Below are positions 7,948 to 15,831 of a DNA stretch of 25,793 bases, in pieces. This DNA is from Bacilli bacterium (GTDB lineage Bacteria; Bacillota_I; Bacilli_A; ML615J-28; CAG-698). The translations under genes and the position numbers were made by a program. The stretch lies in contig JAQUYR010000012.1 in the NCBI GenBank assembly GCA_028691715.1, positions 1-25,793 on the forward strand. The letters run 5' to 3'. The notes beneath the pieces were generated by a model that did no database searches, had not been told where the DNA came from, and worked only from the letters and a program-made list of their open reading frames with translations. The stretch's first letter is position 1, and every line of letters starts with the position of its first letter.

Positions 7948-8622
7948 TCACCATTTTTTCATATTACCCAAGAAAATTTCTAAATCATCTAAAGAATACT
8001 CTTCACCTCGAGTATTCTCAACTTCAGTTTCTTCAACTGCTTGTTTTATCTTAGACATTTCCTCATCAAGGCTAGCTGCTACCTCAGCAATTTTTACCAG
8101 ACGCTCTTTAACAGGGTCAGGAATATTTCTAAAATATTTATATTTAAGAGAATGTTCAATGCTCGCCCATAAGTGCATTGCATGAGTTCTAATCTGGAAT
8201 TCTATATTAATTGGGATCTGCCCTTCAATTGTTTCAACATAATATTTTGCAATGACATGAAGTGAACGATATCCACTAGGTTTCGGATTCTTTATATAAT
8301 CCTTTACCAGAAACACTTCAACATCTTTTCGACTACAAAGCAATTCATAAACCTTGTAGACATCTTCAATATATTTACAAGTGATTCTAATACCAGCAAT
8401 ATCGTAAATTTCTTCTGGTATCTTAGTCAATTGGATATCCAATCGCTCCGCCTTTTCTAAAATACTTGATAAAGCCTTCACCCTTCCGGAAACTATTTCA
8501 ATAGGGCTGCGTTCTCCCTTTAAAATATACTCCTTTTTTATTGCTTCTAGTTTAATAATAAATCCACCAACAGCCAATTCATAAGGTAATAAAAAACTCT
8601 TCCAATCTGAAATTTGATTCAT
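7948..8622 (-). CDS. relQ: Small alarmone synthetase RelQ (GTP pyrophosphokinase)
   Basis: This 224-residue protein has a RelA/SpoT-type synthetase domain without hydrolase or TGS/ACT domains, like Bacillus RelQ/YjbM (about 211). Conserved segments are IYDIAGIRITCKYI, the KDYIKNPKPSGYRSLH core and EFQIRTHAMHLWASIEH. It transfers pyrophosphate from ATP to GDP or GTP to make (p)ppGpp. The ATG at 8622 was chosen over one 13 codons upstream because GGAAGGA precedes it and the protein then starts NQISDWKSFLLPYE as expected. An extended -10-like TGATAAAAT at 8660-8652 is a possible promoter, with no clear -35. Order CYTH / relQ / nadK mirrors Bacillus yjbK-yjbM-yjbN. Confidence 0.95.
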   Translation of the reverse strand: MNQISDWKSFLLPYELAVGGFIIKLEAIKKEYILKGERSPIEIVSGRVKALSSILEKAERLDIQLTKIPEEIYDIAGIRITCKYIEDVYKVYELLCSRKDVEVFLVKDYIKNPKPSGYRSLHVIAKYYVETIEGQIPINIEFQIRTHAMHLWASIEHSLKYKYFRNIPDPVKERLVKIAEVAASLDEEMSKIKQAVEETEVENTRGEEYSLDDLEIFLGNMKKW

Positions 8623-8691
8623 ATTTTCCTTCCTTCTTTGTATGCATTTATATTTTATCATAAACTATAAAATAAAAAAAGAAAAAAACTA

Positions 8692-8719
8692 TTGATTTTT
8701 ATATCTATTTATGTATAAT
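8692..8719 (+). promoter_or_regulatory. Promoter of the CYTH gene
   Basis: TTGATT (8692-8697), a 16-base spacer, then TATAAT (8714-8719). The predicted start near 8726 leaves about 24 nt of leader with a GGAGG site. It is divergent from relQ. Confidence 0.7.
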
Positions 8720-8749
8720 ATAATAGAATTTACAAAATTGGAGGATACA

Positions 8750-9319
8750 ATGCAAAAAGCTGTTGAAGTAGAATTTAAAACCCTTCTTACTAAAGAAGAA
8801 TACGATCGTCTTATGGAACAATTCAAAGGAAATCGTATGGATTTACAAACAAATCATTACTTTGACACTTCTCGTTTTTCATTGAAAGCTCTTGATGCTT
8901 CTTTACGAGTCAGGGAAAGGGACAGTTTAGAATTAACATTAAAAAGAAAAAAAGGATATATAATTCAGGAATTTAATTTACCAATAAACAAAGAGATTTT
9001 TGAGGAAATTAAATCAACAGGAATTCTTCCTGAAGGTGAGTTAAGAAATGAAGTTGCCAGCCTTGTTGGTGATCAAAAAGTAAATAATTTTTTGAGCCTT
9101 TCAACACTTAGAATGTTTTTCACATATAAAAATGGAATTTTATTCATTGATAAAAGCCATTACCTAGGTATTACTGATTATGAATTGGAGTATGAAGCCA
9201 AGAGTTATCATGCTGGAAAAAAGGAATTTGTTCAAATAATTGGTGATTTAGGCTTGCAATATAAAAAGTCAGAAAAAAAAGTTAAGCGCGCTTATAACGC
9301 ATATAAGAGAATTAATTAA
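8750..9319 (+). CDS. CYTH domain protein (YjbK-like)
   Basis: This 189-residue protein has the diagnostic EVEFK (ExExK) near the N terminus at residues 6-10, followed by NHYFDT, LRVRER and LTLKRKK. These form the acidic and basic faces of the triphosphate tunnel. The family handles triphosphate substrates with divalent metal, for example inorganic triphosphatase or thiamine triphosphatase. The Bacillus YjbK substrate is not firmly known to me. The ATG at 8750 was chosen because GGAGG lies 5 bases upstream; the more upstream ATG at 8711 sits within the promoter. Proximity to relQ suggests a possible link with pyrophosphorylated nucleotides, but that is inference. Confidence 0.88.
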   Translation: MQKAVEVEFKTLLTKEEYDRLMEQFKGNRMDLQTNHYFDTSRFSLKALDASLRVRERDSLELTLKRKKGYIIQEFNLPINKEIFEEIKSTGILPEGELRNEVASLVGDQKVNNFLSLSTLRMFFTYKNGILFIDKSHYLGITDYELEYEAKSYHAGKKEFVQIIGDLGLQYKKSEKKVKRAYNAYKRIN

Positions 9320-9345
9320 AGAATATAATTGTTGTAAACCATAAA

Positions 9346-9381
9346 GTGTTGACAAATAAATGAGTTTGTTAACACCTTTTT
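9346..9381 (+). terminator. Terminator after the CYTH gene
   Basis: GTGTTGACAAA (9346-9356) pairs fully with TTTGTTAACAC (9365-9375), with one G-T pair, around an 8-base loop. CTTTTT follows. It lies 27 bases after the stop codon. Confidence 0.8.
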
Positions 9382-9992
9382 ATTACAATTGTAGTTTAAA
9401 TGTGATTTAAAAAATTAAATAAAACTTTAAAATCATTACTCTACTTTTTGATGTAAATTAAATTATTACATTGAGTCATATATATCGTAACAGAACCAAA
9501 TAATAATTTTCTAGCCTTCCATAAATAAAATTAGCATAGAATTAGTAACAAAATCATAAACTTGAAAACTTATCTCAAAATAAACATAAAAATGTTAAAT
9601 ATAGTACAATCAAGACACCTTACATTTCTTCATACTTTTAAACAAACCAAATTATAAGCTATAACATTTAAAAATTGATGAACCGAGTAAGGAACACCAA
9701 TAGATAATGTAAATATTTTATACCATAATTTAGATACGAAATTAGCCTCAATTAGAACATAAAAGTAATTTATATTTTATAAAAAGATAACTACAATGGC
9801 TTTCTCCACACAAGAAGTAGAAAAAACATTATATAAAATAAAATTCCCCTTTTTATCTTCAAGAAACTATTATATTTTTAAGTTTAAAATATTCCCTACA
9901 TCTGTAGAAATAAGATACTTTTTTCTCTTATTTATTAAAGACTAGATTACAATACCAAAATCTAAAATATCAAGAATTTTTAAACCACAGAA
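9382..9992. other. AT-rich gene-free stretch
   Basis: There is no credible gene in these 611 bases on either strand. They are very AT-rich, with many stops. Small hairpins occur, for example AAATAAGA/TCTTATTT at about 9907-9932 and CTACATCTGTAG just before it, but there is no tRNA, repeat array or clear terminator for spx. It may be decayed sequence. Confidence 0.6.
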
Positions 9993-10436
9993 TTAGTTAC
10001 AATTTGAGTTTTTTATTTTAGATATTTCTTTAATGTATGGACAATCTTTTTCGTCAAAACAATGAAAACACTCTCTGTTTCTTATCTCTAAAGGTAAAAA
10101 AAGTGTAATATCGTCATCATTGTATCCAACTTGTATTTCATTATCTGCAACAATGATTGGACGACGCAGAATATTTGGGTTTTCTATAATAAAATCTACT
10201 AGTTCTCCGATTTTCATATTATCAACCTGTAAATTTTTTTCTCTAAATACTTTAGAGCGAGTAGAAATTATATCGTCAAACCCATTTTCGCTTCTCATAA
10301 CTATTTTTAAAATATCTTCTCTTGTCAGTTTAGTGTTTAATATATTTTTCTCAATATATTGAATATTATAATCTTTAAAATATTTTTTTACTTTTCTACA
10401 AGATGCGCAGCTAGGTGATGTGTATACTTTTAACAT
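9993..10436 (-). CDS. spx: Spx family RNA-polymerase-binding redox regulator
   Basis: This 147-residue protein aligns by eye with Bacillus Spx (131 aa) over residues 1-120. It has the thioredoxin-like start MLKVYTSPSCASC with the redox pair Cys10/Cys13, Gly52 and Arg60 in ISTRSKVF (positions known to contact the RNA polymerase alpha CTD), and LRRPIIV. Spx reprograms transcription during disulfide stress and is turned over by ClpXP. The tail from residue 119 differs from classical Spx: ECFHCFDEKDCPY plus a penultimate Cys adds four cysteines (123, 126, 132, 146). AAGGAGA precedes the ATG. In Bacillus, spx (yjbD) lies in the same chromosome region as yjbK-yjbN. Confidence 0.9.
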   Translation of the reverse strand: MLKVYTSPSCASCRKVKKYFKDYNIQYIEKNILNTKLTREDILKIVMRSENGFDDIISTRSKVFREKNLQVDNMKIGELVDFIIENPNILRRPIIVADNEIQVGYNDDDITLFLPLEIRNRECFHCFDEKDCPYIKEISKIKNSNCN

Positions 10437-10461
10437 GGATATTCTCCTTTTCTATTATCTT

Positions 10462-10470
10462 ATTTTAACA
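10462..10470 (-). promoter_or_regulatory. Possible extended -10 element for spx
   Basis: The minus strand reads TGTTAAAAT about 26 bases before the spx ATG. A convincing -35 is absent at 17 bases. This is a weak call because the DNA is very AT-rich. Confidence 0.3.
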
Positions 10471-10497
10471 ATTTACTTTTTCTTAATTATTAAAGAT

Positions 10498-10944
10498 TTA
10501 AGCTAAATTAACATGTAAGATTACTGCTATAATAAAATTGGGAATTGATGCAAAAAATGGAGTTAACATAATGTATTTAGGAAAAAGATGTTTTTCTCTT
10601 TCCTTAAGATAATTGTAATAATCTAGTTTGGGCTTTTTTGTTGAAAACATAAGGAAAAAGGACTTTAATCCATAGGTTAACGGTGCCATAATATTCTTGT
10701 TTGCCATTAAAATCATCCACCCAATAAAAAATAATATGAATCCAGAAAAATAAAAAGCATTACAATAAGCTAATTTAGTATAAGATTGTTGCCAATTCAA
10801 AGCAAAATAAACTAGTAAAAAAGATAAAATAAGAGAAGTAACTATTATTAAAAAAATTAATTTAATCTTTGTTCTTCTGTTATTTTTTTTATTGTCGATC
10901 AATATTTTTAAATCTGTTTTGTTAGAATTTGAAGAATCATTCAT
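10498..10944 (-). CDS. Small membrane protein, DUF3899-like
   Basis: This 148-residue protein has a hydrophilic Asn/Lys-rich N terminus of about 30 residues. Three hydrophobic segments follow: one around LIFLIIVTSLILSFLLVYF, one around FYFSGFILFFIGWMILM, and one at the C terminus, IPNFIIAVILHV. Between the second and third is YGLKSFFLMF followed by a charged DYYNYLKEREKH segment. This resembles the DUF3899 pattern (two helices, then a YG-K-F and a Tyr/Lys-rich stretch). The function is unknown. The ATG at 10944 was chosen because GGAGG lies 7 bases before it; an upstream ATG has no such site. It has its own promoter and is 61 bases from spx, so read-through into spx is possible. Confidence 0.7.
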   Translation of the reverse strand: MNDSSNSNKTDLKILIDNKKNNRRTKIKLIFLIIVTSLILSFLLVYFALNWQQSYTKLAYCNAFYFSGFILFFIGWMILMANKNIMAPLTYGLKSFFLMFSTKKPKLDYYNYLKEREKHLFPKYIMLTPFFASIPNFIIAVILHVNLA

Positions 10945-10977
10945 AAGCGCCCTCCAAAGCAAATATCTATGTATATT

Positions 10978-11006
10978 ATTATACTATTTTTTAGTTGAGA
11001 AGTAAA
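10978..11006 (-). promoter_or_regulatory. Promoter of the DUF3899-like gene
   Basis: The minus strand reads TTTACT (11006-11001), a 17-base spacer, then TATAAT (10983-10978). The predicted start near 10971 gives a leader of about 27 nt with GGAGG. Confidence 0.6.
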
Positions 11007-11323
11007 CATATCAGAATAAAATCACATGAAATATCTAATCTTAATAAAATTAATTCTTATATTGCTGTTTAAAGGCATTATTTTGATTATTTCCTTAAAA
11101 ATATAACAATTTTTTATTTAAAATATTCAACACATAAGTAAACAATGTTGATTTTTATCACATATCTTTAATATAAACTATTACATTTAAATTTTCTTAG
11201 TAGTTAAGGAATCTTGACAAGTTAAGCTAATTTGTGATAAAGATATTCATTAAGGCACCTTTAAACATCTCAAGTTGATATATAATCATACAATTAAACT
11301 TTATATGATAATTATAAAAATAC
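11007..11323. other. AT-rich intergenic region without genes
   Basis: These 317 bases separate the terminator of the opp operon from the promoter of the DUF3899-like gene. I saw no ORF, RNA gene or strong repeat. Confidence 0.6.
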
Positions 11324-11364
11324 AAAAAAGACATTATTTATTACTTTCATTAATAAATAATGTC
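11324..11364 (-). terminator. Terminator of the opp operon
   Basis: A perfect 14-bp stem pairs GACATTATTTATTA (11330-11343) with TAATAAATAATGTC (11351-11364) around a 7-base loop. On the minus strand it is followed by six T. It lies about 40 bases after the last gene of the operon and is the first convincing stop signal after oppA. Confidence 0.88.
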
Positions 11365-11405
11365 ACCGATTTAATTTAATAAAAAAGAAGAAGAAAATTT
11401 ATTTT

Positions 11406-12134
11406 TCATAAATTAGTTATTTCTTTGATGATATCAACAGCATATTTATAATATCTATTTGGATAATACTCATTAGAGTGTAAAAAATATAATTCTGCTT
11501 CATTTTCAATGTAACCACAATTAATATTTATAAGGTAATTGTCTCCTTCTTTATATGAAATAATTCGATCTAATTCTTTTTTTATGTCTTCACTAAAGTT
11601 GTTGTATTTCTTAAATTGCATTATTATTTGCTTATTTAAATGATACTCTTTCTCGTATATCGCCCATAGTTTTTTTAATTCATCTTCAATTTGATCAGTA
11701 TAGGCATCAAGTTCTTGTTTTTTTATAATAGTAACAATCTCAATTAAGGATGTGCTAATAAATGTTTTTTTTGATAAACTTTTTTCTATTTTAAAATAAA
11801 TTGTTACATTTGAGTTATTAACAAATAATTGATAATTGTGTTTTTCTAAAAATTTAAGCCAATTATTATCAAATTTACAATTTGTTTTTATGCTTCCTAC
11901 ACTCTTTTTCAGTAATTCTTGATATCTTTGCTGCATATCATAAAATGTAATTTTAGTTTTACAAAAAAATAGCATGAAAAGCAAATAAACTAGTAGAAAA
12001 AAAACAACAAGCGAAGTAATAATTTCTTTTATTTCCAAAAGATACATTAGTATCACAATTCCTATACTTATAAATAAAGAAAACCAAACTAAAAGCAAAT
12101 AATAGACCTTTTTTCTAAAATACTTTTTATTCAA
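11406..12134 (-). CDS. Unknown two-helix membrane protein, last gene of the opp operon
   Basis: I do not recognise this protein. From the TTG at 12134 it has 242 residues: a short basic N terminus (NKKYFRKK), two adjacent transmembrane helices (about 10-35 and 40-62, ending FFCKTK), and a cytoplasmic or external C-terminal part of about 180 residues. That part is rich in Lys, Glu, Ile and Tyr, with a likely helical middle and a Tyr-rich end (SNEYYPNRYYKYAVD). TTG was chosen because GGGAGA lies about 9 bases before it and it starts one base after the previous stop. An in-frame ATG at 12170 would give 254 residues but has no ribosome site and overlaps the neighbour by 35 bases. Its place behind oppF suggests a role in or around the transporter. 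Confidence 0.7.
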   Translation of the reverse strand: MNKKYFRKKVYYLLLVWFSLFISIGIVILMYLLEIKEIITSLVVFFLLVYLLFMLFFCKTKITFYDMQQRYQELLKKSVGSIKTNCKFDNNWLKFLEKHNYQLFVNNSNVTIYFKIEKSLSKKTFISTSLIEIVTIIKKQELDAYTDQIEDELKKLWAIYEKEYHLNKQIIMQFKKYNNFSEDIKKELDRIISYKEGDNYLININCGYIENEAELYFLHSNEYYPNRYYKYAVDIIKEITNL

Positions 12135-12135
12135 T

Positions 12136-12978
12136 TTACTTATTCTCCCATTTTGCATATAAAGTGACATTTTGTACTACAAATTCCCATTCCATAGTCT
12201 CACTATTATAGGAGATTGCTTTTCCTAAAAATATATCTCCATTAATATATTCATATCCCCAATTGCCATTTTCTGAACCATCTTCAATAAACCAACCAGC
12301 AAATTTTTTTGTTTCAGTATCAGGTAGTAATGGAAAGTTTATTTCTGATGCATACTTTATTGTATATGTTTTGGGATTAGAAACTCCATCCAGTAATGAA
12401 CGAAATCTCACAGTATATTCTTTATTATCAAATAAAGCATATAGCAATAGATCGTTGCTATAACCATTTGTTGTCTTTATAATTTTATCACCAACATGAT
12501 ATTTTTCAACCGGCGTTAATATCCATCCTAAAAAAATACTACCGTTTCGATCAGCCTTAGGAAGAATTATAGACTGTAAAACACTATAACTATAAATTGG
12601 TTCATCAATTAACTCTCCACCAGCATCATCAAAAATATACTCTATTTTTAAATCAATCATTTCCCACTTTGAATAAAGTACTACCGATTGAGTTACGATA
12701 TCTTTTTCAAAATCCCATTTATTTTCAGTTGACTTTTCCTTATACCAACCTAAGAAATTTGCTCCTGGGGCAGTTGGATCATCTGGTTTTGAAACTAAAT
12801 CTCCATATTTTACGTTTCTAATGGGGTCAATTCGTGATGATTCTACGTTTGTCGTATCCAATCCAGTGTAAAAAATAACAATAAATGAATCATTATATGT
12901 TTTTTTATCTTGACATCCTAACAATATAAAAGTAGTTATCAAAATAAGGAATAATGTCATGGTTTTTTTAATCTTCAT
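12136..12978 (-). CDS. Lipoprotein with three InlB-type B-repeats
   Basis: This 280-residue protein starts with a lipoprotein signal peptide: MKIKKT, a hydrophobic stretch, then LLGC with Cys22 as the lipidation site. Three modules of about 75-90 residues follow, each with the Listeria-Bacteroides (Flg_new/InlB B-repeat) pattern: a beta start (IVIFYTG, KIEYIFDDAGG, YTVRFRSLLDG), a proline-containing centre, FLGW or FAGW, and an end such as VVLYSKW, LLLYALF or VTLYAKW. Such repeats form small beta-grasp-like surface modules. The ATG at 12978 follows AGGTGG and overlaps oppF by 11 bases, so it is translationally coupled. No catalytic motif is seen. It may bind the cell surface or partner with OppA, which carries the same repeat type. 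Confidence 0.8.
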   Translation of the reverse strand: MKIKKTMTLFLILITTFILLGCQDKKTYNDSFIVIFYTGLDTTNVESSRIDPIRNVKYGDLVSKPDDPTAPGANFLGWYKEKSTENKWDFEKDIVTQSVVLYSKWEMIDLKIEYIFDDAGGELIDEPIYSYSVLQSIILPKADRNGSIFLGWILTPVEKYHVGDKIIKTTNGYSNDLLLYALFDNKEYTVRFRSLLDGVSNPKTYTIKYASEINFPLLPDTETKKFAGWFIEDGSENGNWGYEYINGDIFLGKAISYNSETMEWEFVVQNVTLYAKWENK

Positions 12979-14791
12979 CATTACCACCTATTTCTTTTTT
13001 CATATCTAACAATTCTTTTTTATTTGCAAAAACAAAATGGTTCTTTTTAATTTCAAAAAACTCTGGTTTGTCTTCTGAATAATCATGACTCAATGGTGAA
13101 TAAGAAATTCTTTTCCTCTTTTTTTCAGAATCAGGATCAGGATGTGGAATAGCTGAAAGAAGAGATTTTGTATAACTGTGCAGTGGATGCTTAAACAATT
13201 CTTCAGATGATGCTAATTCTACAATTTTTCCGAAATACATCACCGCAATTCTATCACAAAAAAATTTTACAATGGATAAATCATGAGCAATAAATAAAAT
13301 AGTCAGATCTAATTTTTCTCTAAGTTCACTCAATAAGTTGATAACTTGGGCTTTAATAGAAACATCAAGTGCAGAAATAGGCTCGTCAGCAATAATAATA
13401 CTTGGTTTCATAATCAAGGCACGAGCAATTCCTATTCTTTGACGCTGGCCACCACTAAATTCATGTGGATATCTTGAAATATATTCTGGAGCCAAACCGA
13501 CTAACTCTAAAGCTTCTATAACCTTTTTCCTAATGAGTTCTTTATCTTTTTCACCAGCAATAATTAGACCCTCAGATATTATTTCTTGGACAGTCATACG
13601 TGGATTCAAACTAGAAATCGGATCCTGAAAAATCATCTGCATATTCAAAACATTTTTCTTCGCTTCTTCAGAGTTGTTCTGATGTTTAGATTCTCTAATT
13701 ATATTTTTACTATGATTTACAAATTTTTTATAATCAATTTGAATTTTTATTAATTTTTCACGATCAATTTTTTTGCTAGAATTAATTTTTAATAATTCAT
13801 CTCTGCGATGCCTAGATAATTCTTGAATTTGATTTTCAATCTTATCAATCTCAAAATTTACTCTTTTTTTTGCTTTTAGACTATTCTCTTTGATGTTTTT
13901 ATAATTAGGTTTACTCAATCTTTCAACAAAATCATTATGTTTCTGGTTTAATTCTGATTTTTTAAATAAATAATCCTTCTTTAACTGGTTTAATTGCAAT
14001 TTGCAATCATTATCAGATAACAAATTTTTACTTCTTTTTTCAATTTTCGGCAAAAAATCTTCTGACGCCATCTTTATTTTTTTATTATAGTCTTCTGAAA
14101 GTCTAGTTTTATGTTGGCTTTTTGCTTCTTTTGAAAGAGCAGCACTCTCGTTAATACCATCCATTTTTTTATTAAAAGCTATCTTCATTCCTTTTAGTAA
14201 ATGATTATATTCTATAAGATATTCATTTTTAGTTTGTTTTATTATATTATCTTTATTTACTTTGAATTCAAACGATATTTTTTCAATATCAACTTTTAAT
14301 TGATTTTTTGCTTCAAATAAAGAATTATTATATGTAGAGATTTCTGATTTTATTATGCCAACTTCTTTTTCATATTGTAGTTTTAACGATTTAATTTTGT
14401 TTATCAATGCTGCTCTTTGATTATTAAACTCCTCATTCAATTTGTATACATCATAGCGGTATTGATTTAGTTTTAATATTTTAAAAAAGTGCTCCTTTTT
14501 TTCTTTTTTTAATAACCGATAAGTGCTATCACTACCTGAAGCAATAATTTTTCCGTTTAATTTTACAGTACCATTTGTTGGTTTATACAATCGCAAAATA
14601 GTTCTCCCCGTTGTGGTCTTTCCACATCCAGATTCACCAACTAATCCAAAAACTTCTTTTTTATAGACATCAAAACTTATATTGTCAACAGCTTTTACCT
14701 TTAACTTATTTTTACCGACGCCTACTTTAAAATATTCTTCTAGGTTAGATACCTCTAAAACTTTAGTTTCATAATCTACATATTTACTCAT
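12968..14791 (-). CDS. oppF: Oligopeptide ABC transporter ATPase OppF with large coiled-coil insertion
   Basis: This 607-residue protein is about twice the usual OppF length (about 310). The ATPase parts are intact: Walker A GESGCGKT (52-59), Q-loop MIFQDPISSLNPRMTV (Gln389), signature FSGGQRQR (445-452), Walker B SIIIADEP, and H-loop His503. The C-terminal oligopeptide-family segment has HPLHSYTKSLLSAIPHPDP. The extra length lies between Walker A and the Q-loop, at about residues 85-380. It is highly charged, rich in Lys, Glu, Asn and Leu, almost free of Gly and Pro, and looks helical and coiled-coil. Mycoplasma OppF proteins are also known to be oversized. The start codon overlaps the oppD stop (ATGA). 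Walker A and B residues predict ATP hydrolysis to drive peptide import together with OppD. Confidence 0.92.
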   Translation of the reverse strand: MSKYVDYETKVLEVSNLEEYFKVGVGKNKLKVKAVDNISFDVYKKEVFGLVGESGCGKTTTGRTILRLYKPTNGTVKLNGKIIASGSDSTYRLLKKEKKEHFFKILKLNQYRYDVYKLNEEFNNQRAALINKIKSLKLQYEKEVGIIKSEISTYNNSLFEAKNQLKVDIEKISFEFKVNKDNIIKQTKNEYLIEYNHLLKGMKIAFNKKMDGINESAALSKEAKSQHKTRLSEDYNKKIKMASEDFLPKIEKRSKNLLSDNDCKLQLNQLKKDYLFKKSELNQKHNDFVERLSKPNYKNIKENSLKAKKRVNFEIDKIENQIQELSRHRRDELLKINSSKKIDREKLIKIQIDYKKFVNHSKNIIRESKHQNNSEEAKKNVLNMQMIFQDPISSLNPRMTVQEIISEGLIIAGEKDKELIRKKVIEALELVGLAPEYISRYPHEFSGGQRQRIGIARALIMKPSIIIADEPISALDVSIKAQVINLLSELREKLDLTILFIAHDLSIVKFFCDRIAVMYFGKIVELASSEELFKHPLHSYTKSLLSAIPHPDPDSEKKRKRISYSPLSHDYSEDKPEFFEIKKNHFVFANKKELLDMKKEIGGNDED

Positions 14792-15831
14792 CTTAGTTTG
14801 CCTCTATTCTTTTTGACTTCTAATACTGCTGAAGGTAGTATTACCTTTGGTGCATTTGGATGTAATAACCAAGTTGCTGCATAATGAGTATCAGAAATTT
14901 TAAACATAGGTGGTTCTTGATCTAAATCTATTTCCATTGCATATTTATTTCTAGGAGCAAATGCATCTCCAACTGGAGGATAAATCATATTGGGTGGGGT
15001 TCCACCTATTGCATCTAAAGTTTCACTAGTTGCTAAGCTAGGCATGCTGGATAACAGAGCCCATGTATATGGATGCCTTGGATCATAGAATACATCATCA
15101 GATGTCCCGATTTCAACAATTTTTCCAGCATACATTACTGCTATTCTATCCGCAACATTAGCTACAACACCTAAATCATGAGTAATAAAAATAACACTCA
15201 AATTTCTTTCTTTTTTTAATCTATTTATCAAATCTAAAATTTGTGCTTGTATAGTAACATCAAGTGCTGTAGTTGGTTCATCGCAAATTAATATTTCAGC
15301 ATTATTTGCTAAAGCTATGGCTATAACTATTCTTTGTCTCATACCACCAGAAAATTGAAATGGATATTGATGATATCTTTTTTCTGGTTCTGGTATCCCT
15401 ACTTCAGCCATTAGTTGAATCGCTCTTTCTTTAGCTATTTTTTTTGGCATTTTTAATTTTATAACCAATGTTTCAGTAATCTGTTTTCCTATTTTTACGA
15501 TTGGATTAAGGCTACTCATAGGATCTTGAAAAATCATCGAGATTTTTGAACCTCTAATTTCATGAAAAATTTCTTCTGGAACTTGTAATAAATCTCTTTG
15601 AGCATATAATATTTGCCCATCTTCCACTATAGAATTTCCTGCTAAAAGCCCTATTATTGCTCTGCTTGTTACACTTTTTCCACTGCCTGATTCACCAACG
15701 ATCGCAAGTGTTTCCCCCTTATATAAATCAAAAGAAACGCCTCTTATTGCTTGTAAAATACCATATTGTGTTTTAAATGATATTCTTAAATCTTTCACTG
15801 ATAATATTATTTCTCTTTCGTTTTGGTCCAT
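14788..15831 (-). CDS. oppD: Oligopeptide ABC transporter ATPase OppD
   Basis: This 347-residue protein has normal length. Motifs: Walker A GESGSGKS, Q-loop FQDPMSSLNPI, signature FSGGMRQR, Walker B ILICDEPTTALDV and H-loop THDLGVV. The C-terminal peptide-family tail is clear (HPYTWALLSSMPSL, GGTPPNMIYPPVGDAFAPRNKYAM, then HYAATWLLHPNAPKV). The tail lacks the Cys residues found in many DppD/OppD proteins; this Cys-free version is common in Gram-positive OppD. The ATG overlaps the oppC stop by one base (TAATG), and AGAGGT just upstream is the ribosome site. Confidence 0.95.
   Translation of the reverse strand: MDQNEREIILSVKDLRISFKTQYGILQAIRGVSFDLYKGETLAIVGESGSGKSVTSRAIIGLLAGNSIVEDGQILYAQRDLLQVPEEIFHEIRGSKISMIFQDPMSSLNPIVKIGKQITETLVIKLKMPKKIAKERAIQLMAEVGIPEPEKRYHQYPFQFSGGMRQRIVIAIALANNAEILICDEPTTALDVTIQAQILDLINRLKKERNLSVIFITHDLGVVANVADRIAVMYAGKIVEIGTSDDVFYDPRHPYTWALLSSMPSLATSETLDAIGGTPPNMIYPPVGDAFAPRNKYAMEIDLDQEPPMFKISDTHYAATWLLHPNAPKVILPSAVLEVKKNRGKLR

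Noticed and set aside
8711..8749. Upstream ATG for the CYTH gene
   Set aside because: It lies inside the predicted -10 region and has no ribosome site. The ATG at 8750 follows GGAGG and starts just before the ExExK motif.
9796..9945. 49-residue ORF on the plus strand (MAFSTQEVEK...)
   Set aside because: It has no ribosome site or promoter, and its composition simply follows the AT-rich DNA. It is not supported as a gene.
13650..14540. Possibility that the OppF insertion is an intein or inserted gene
   Set aside because: There are no intein splice motifs (no Cys/Ser start block or His-Asn end), and the composition is coiled-coil-like with one unbroken frame. A lineage-specific domain insertion is simpler.
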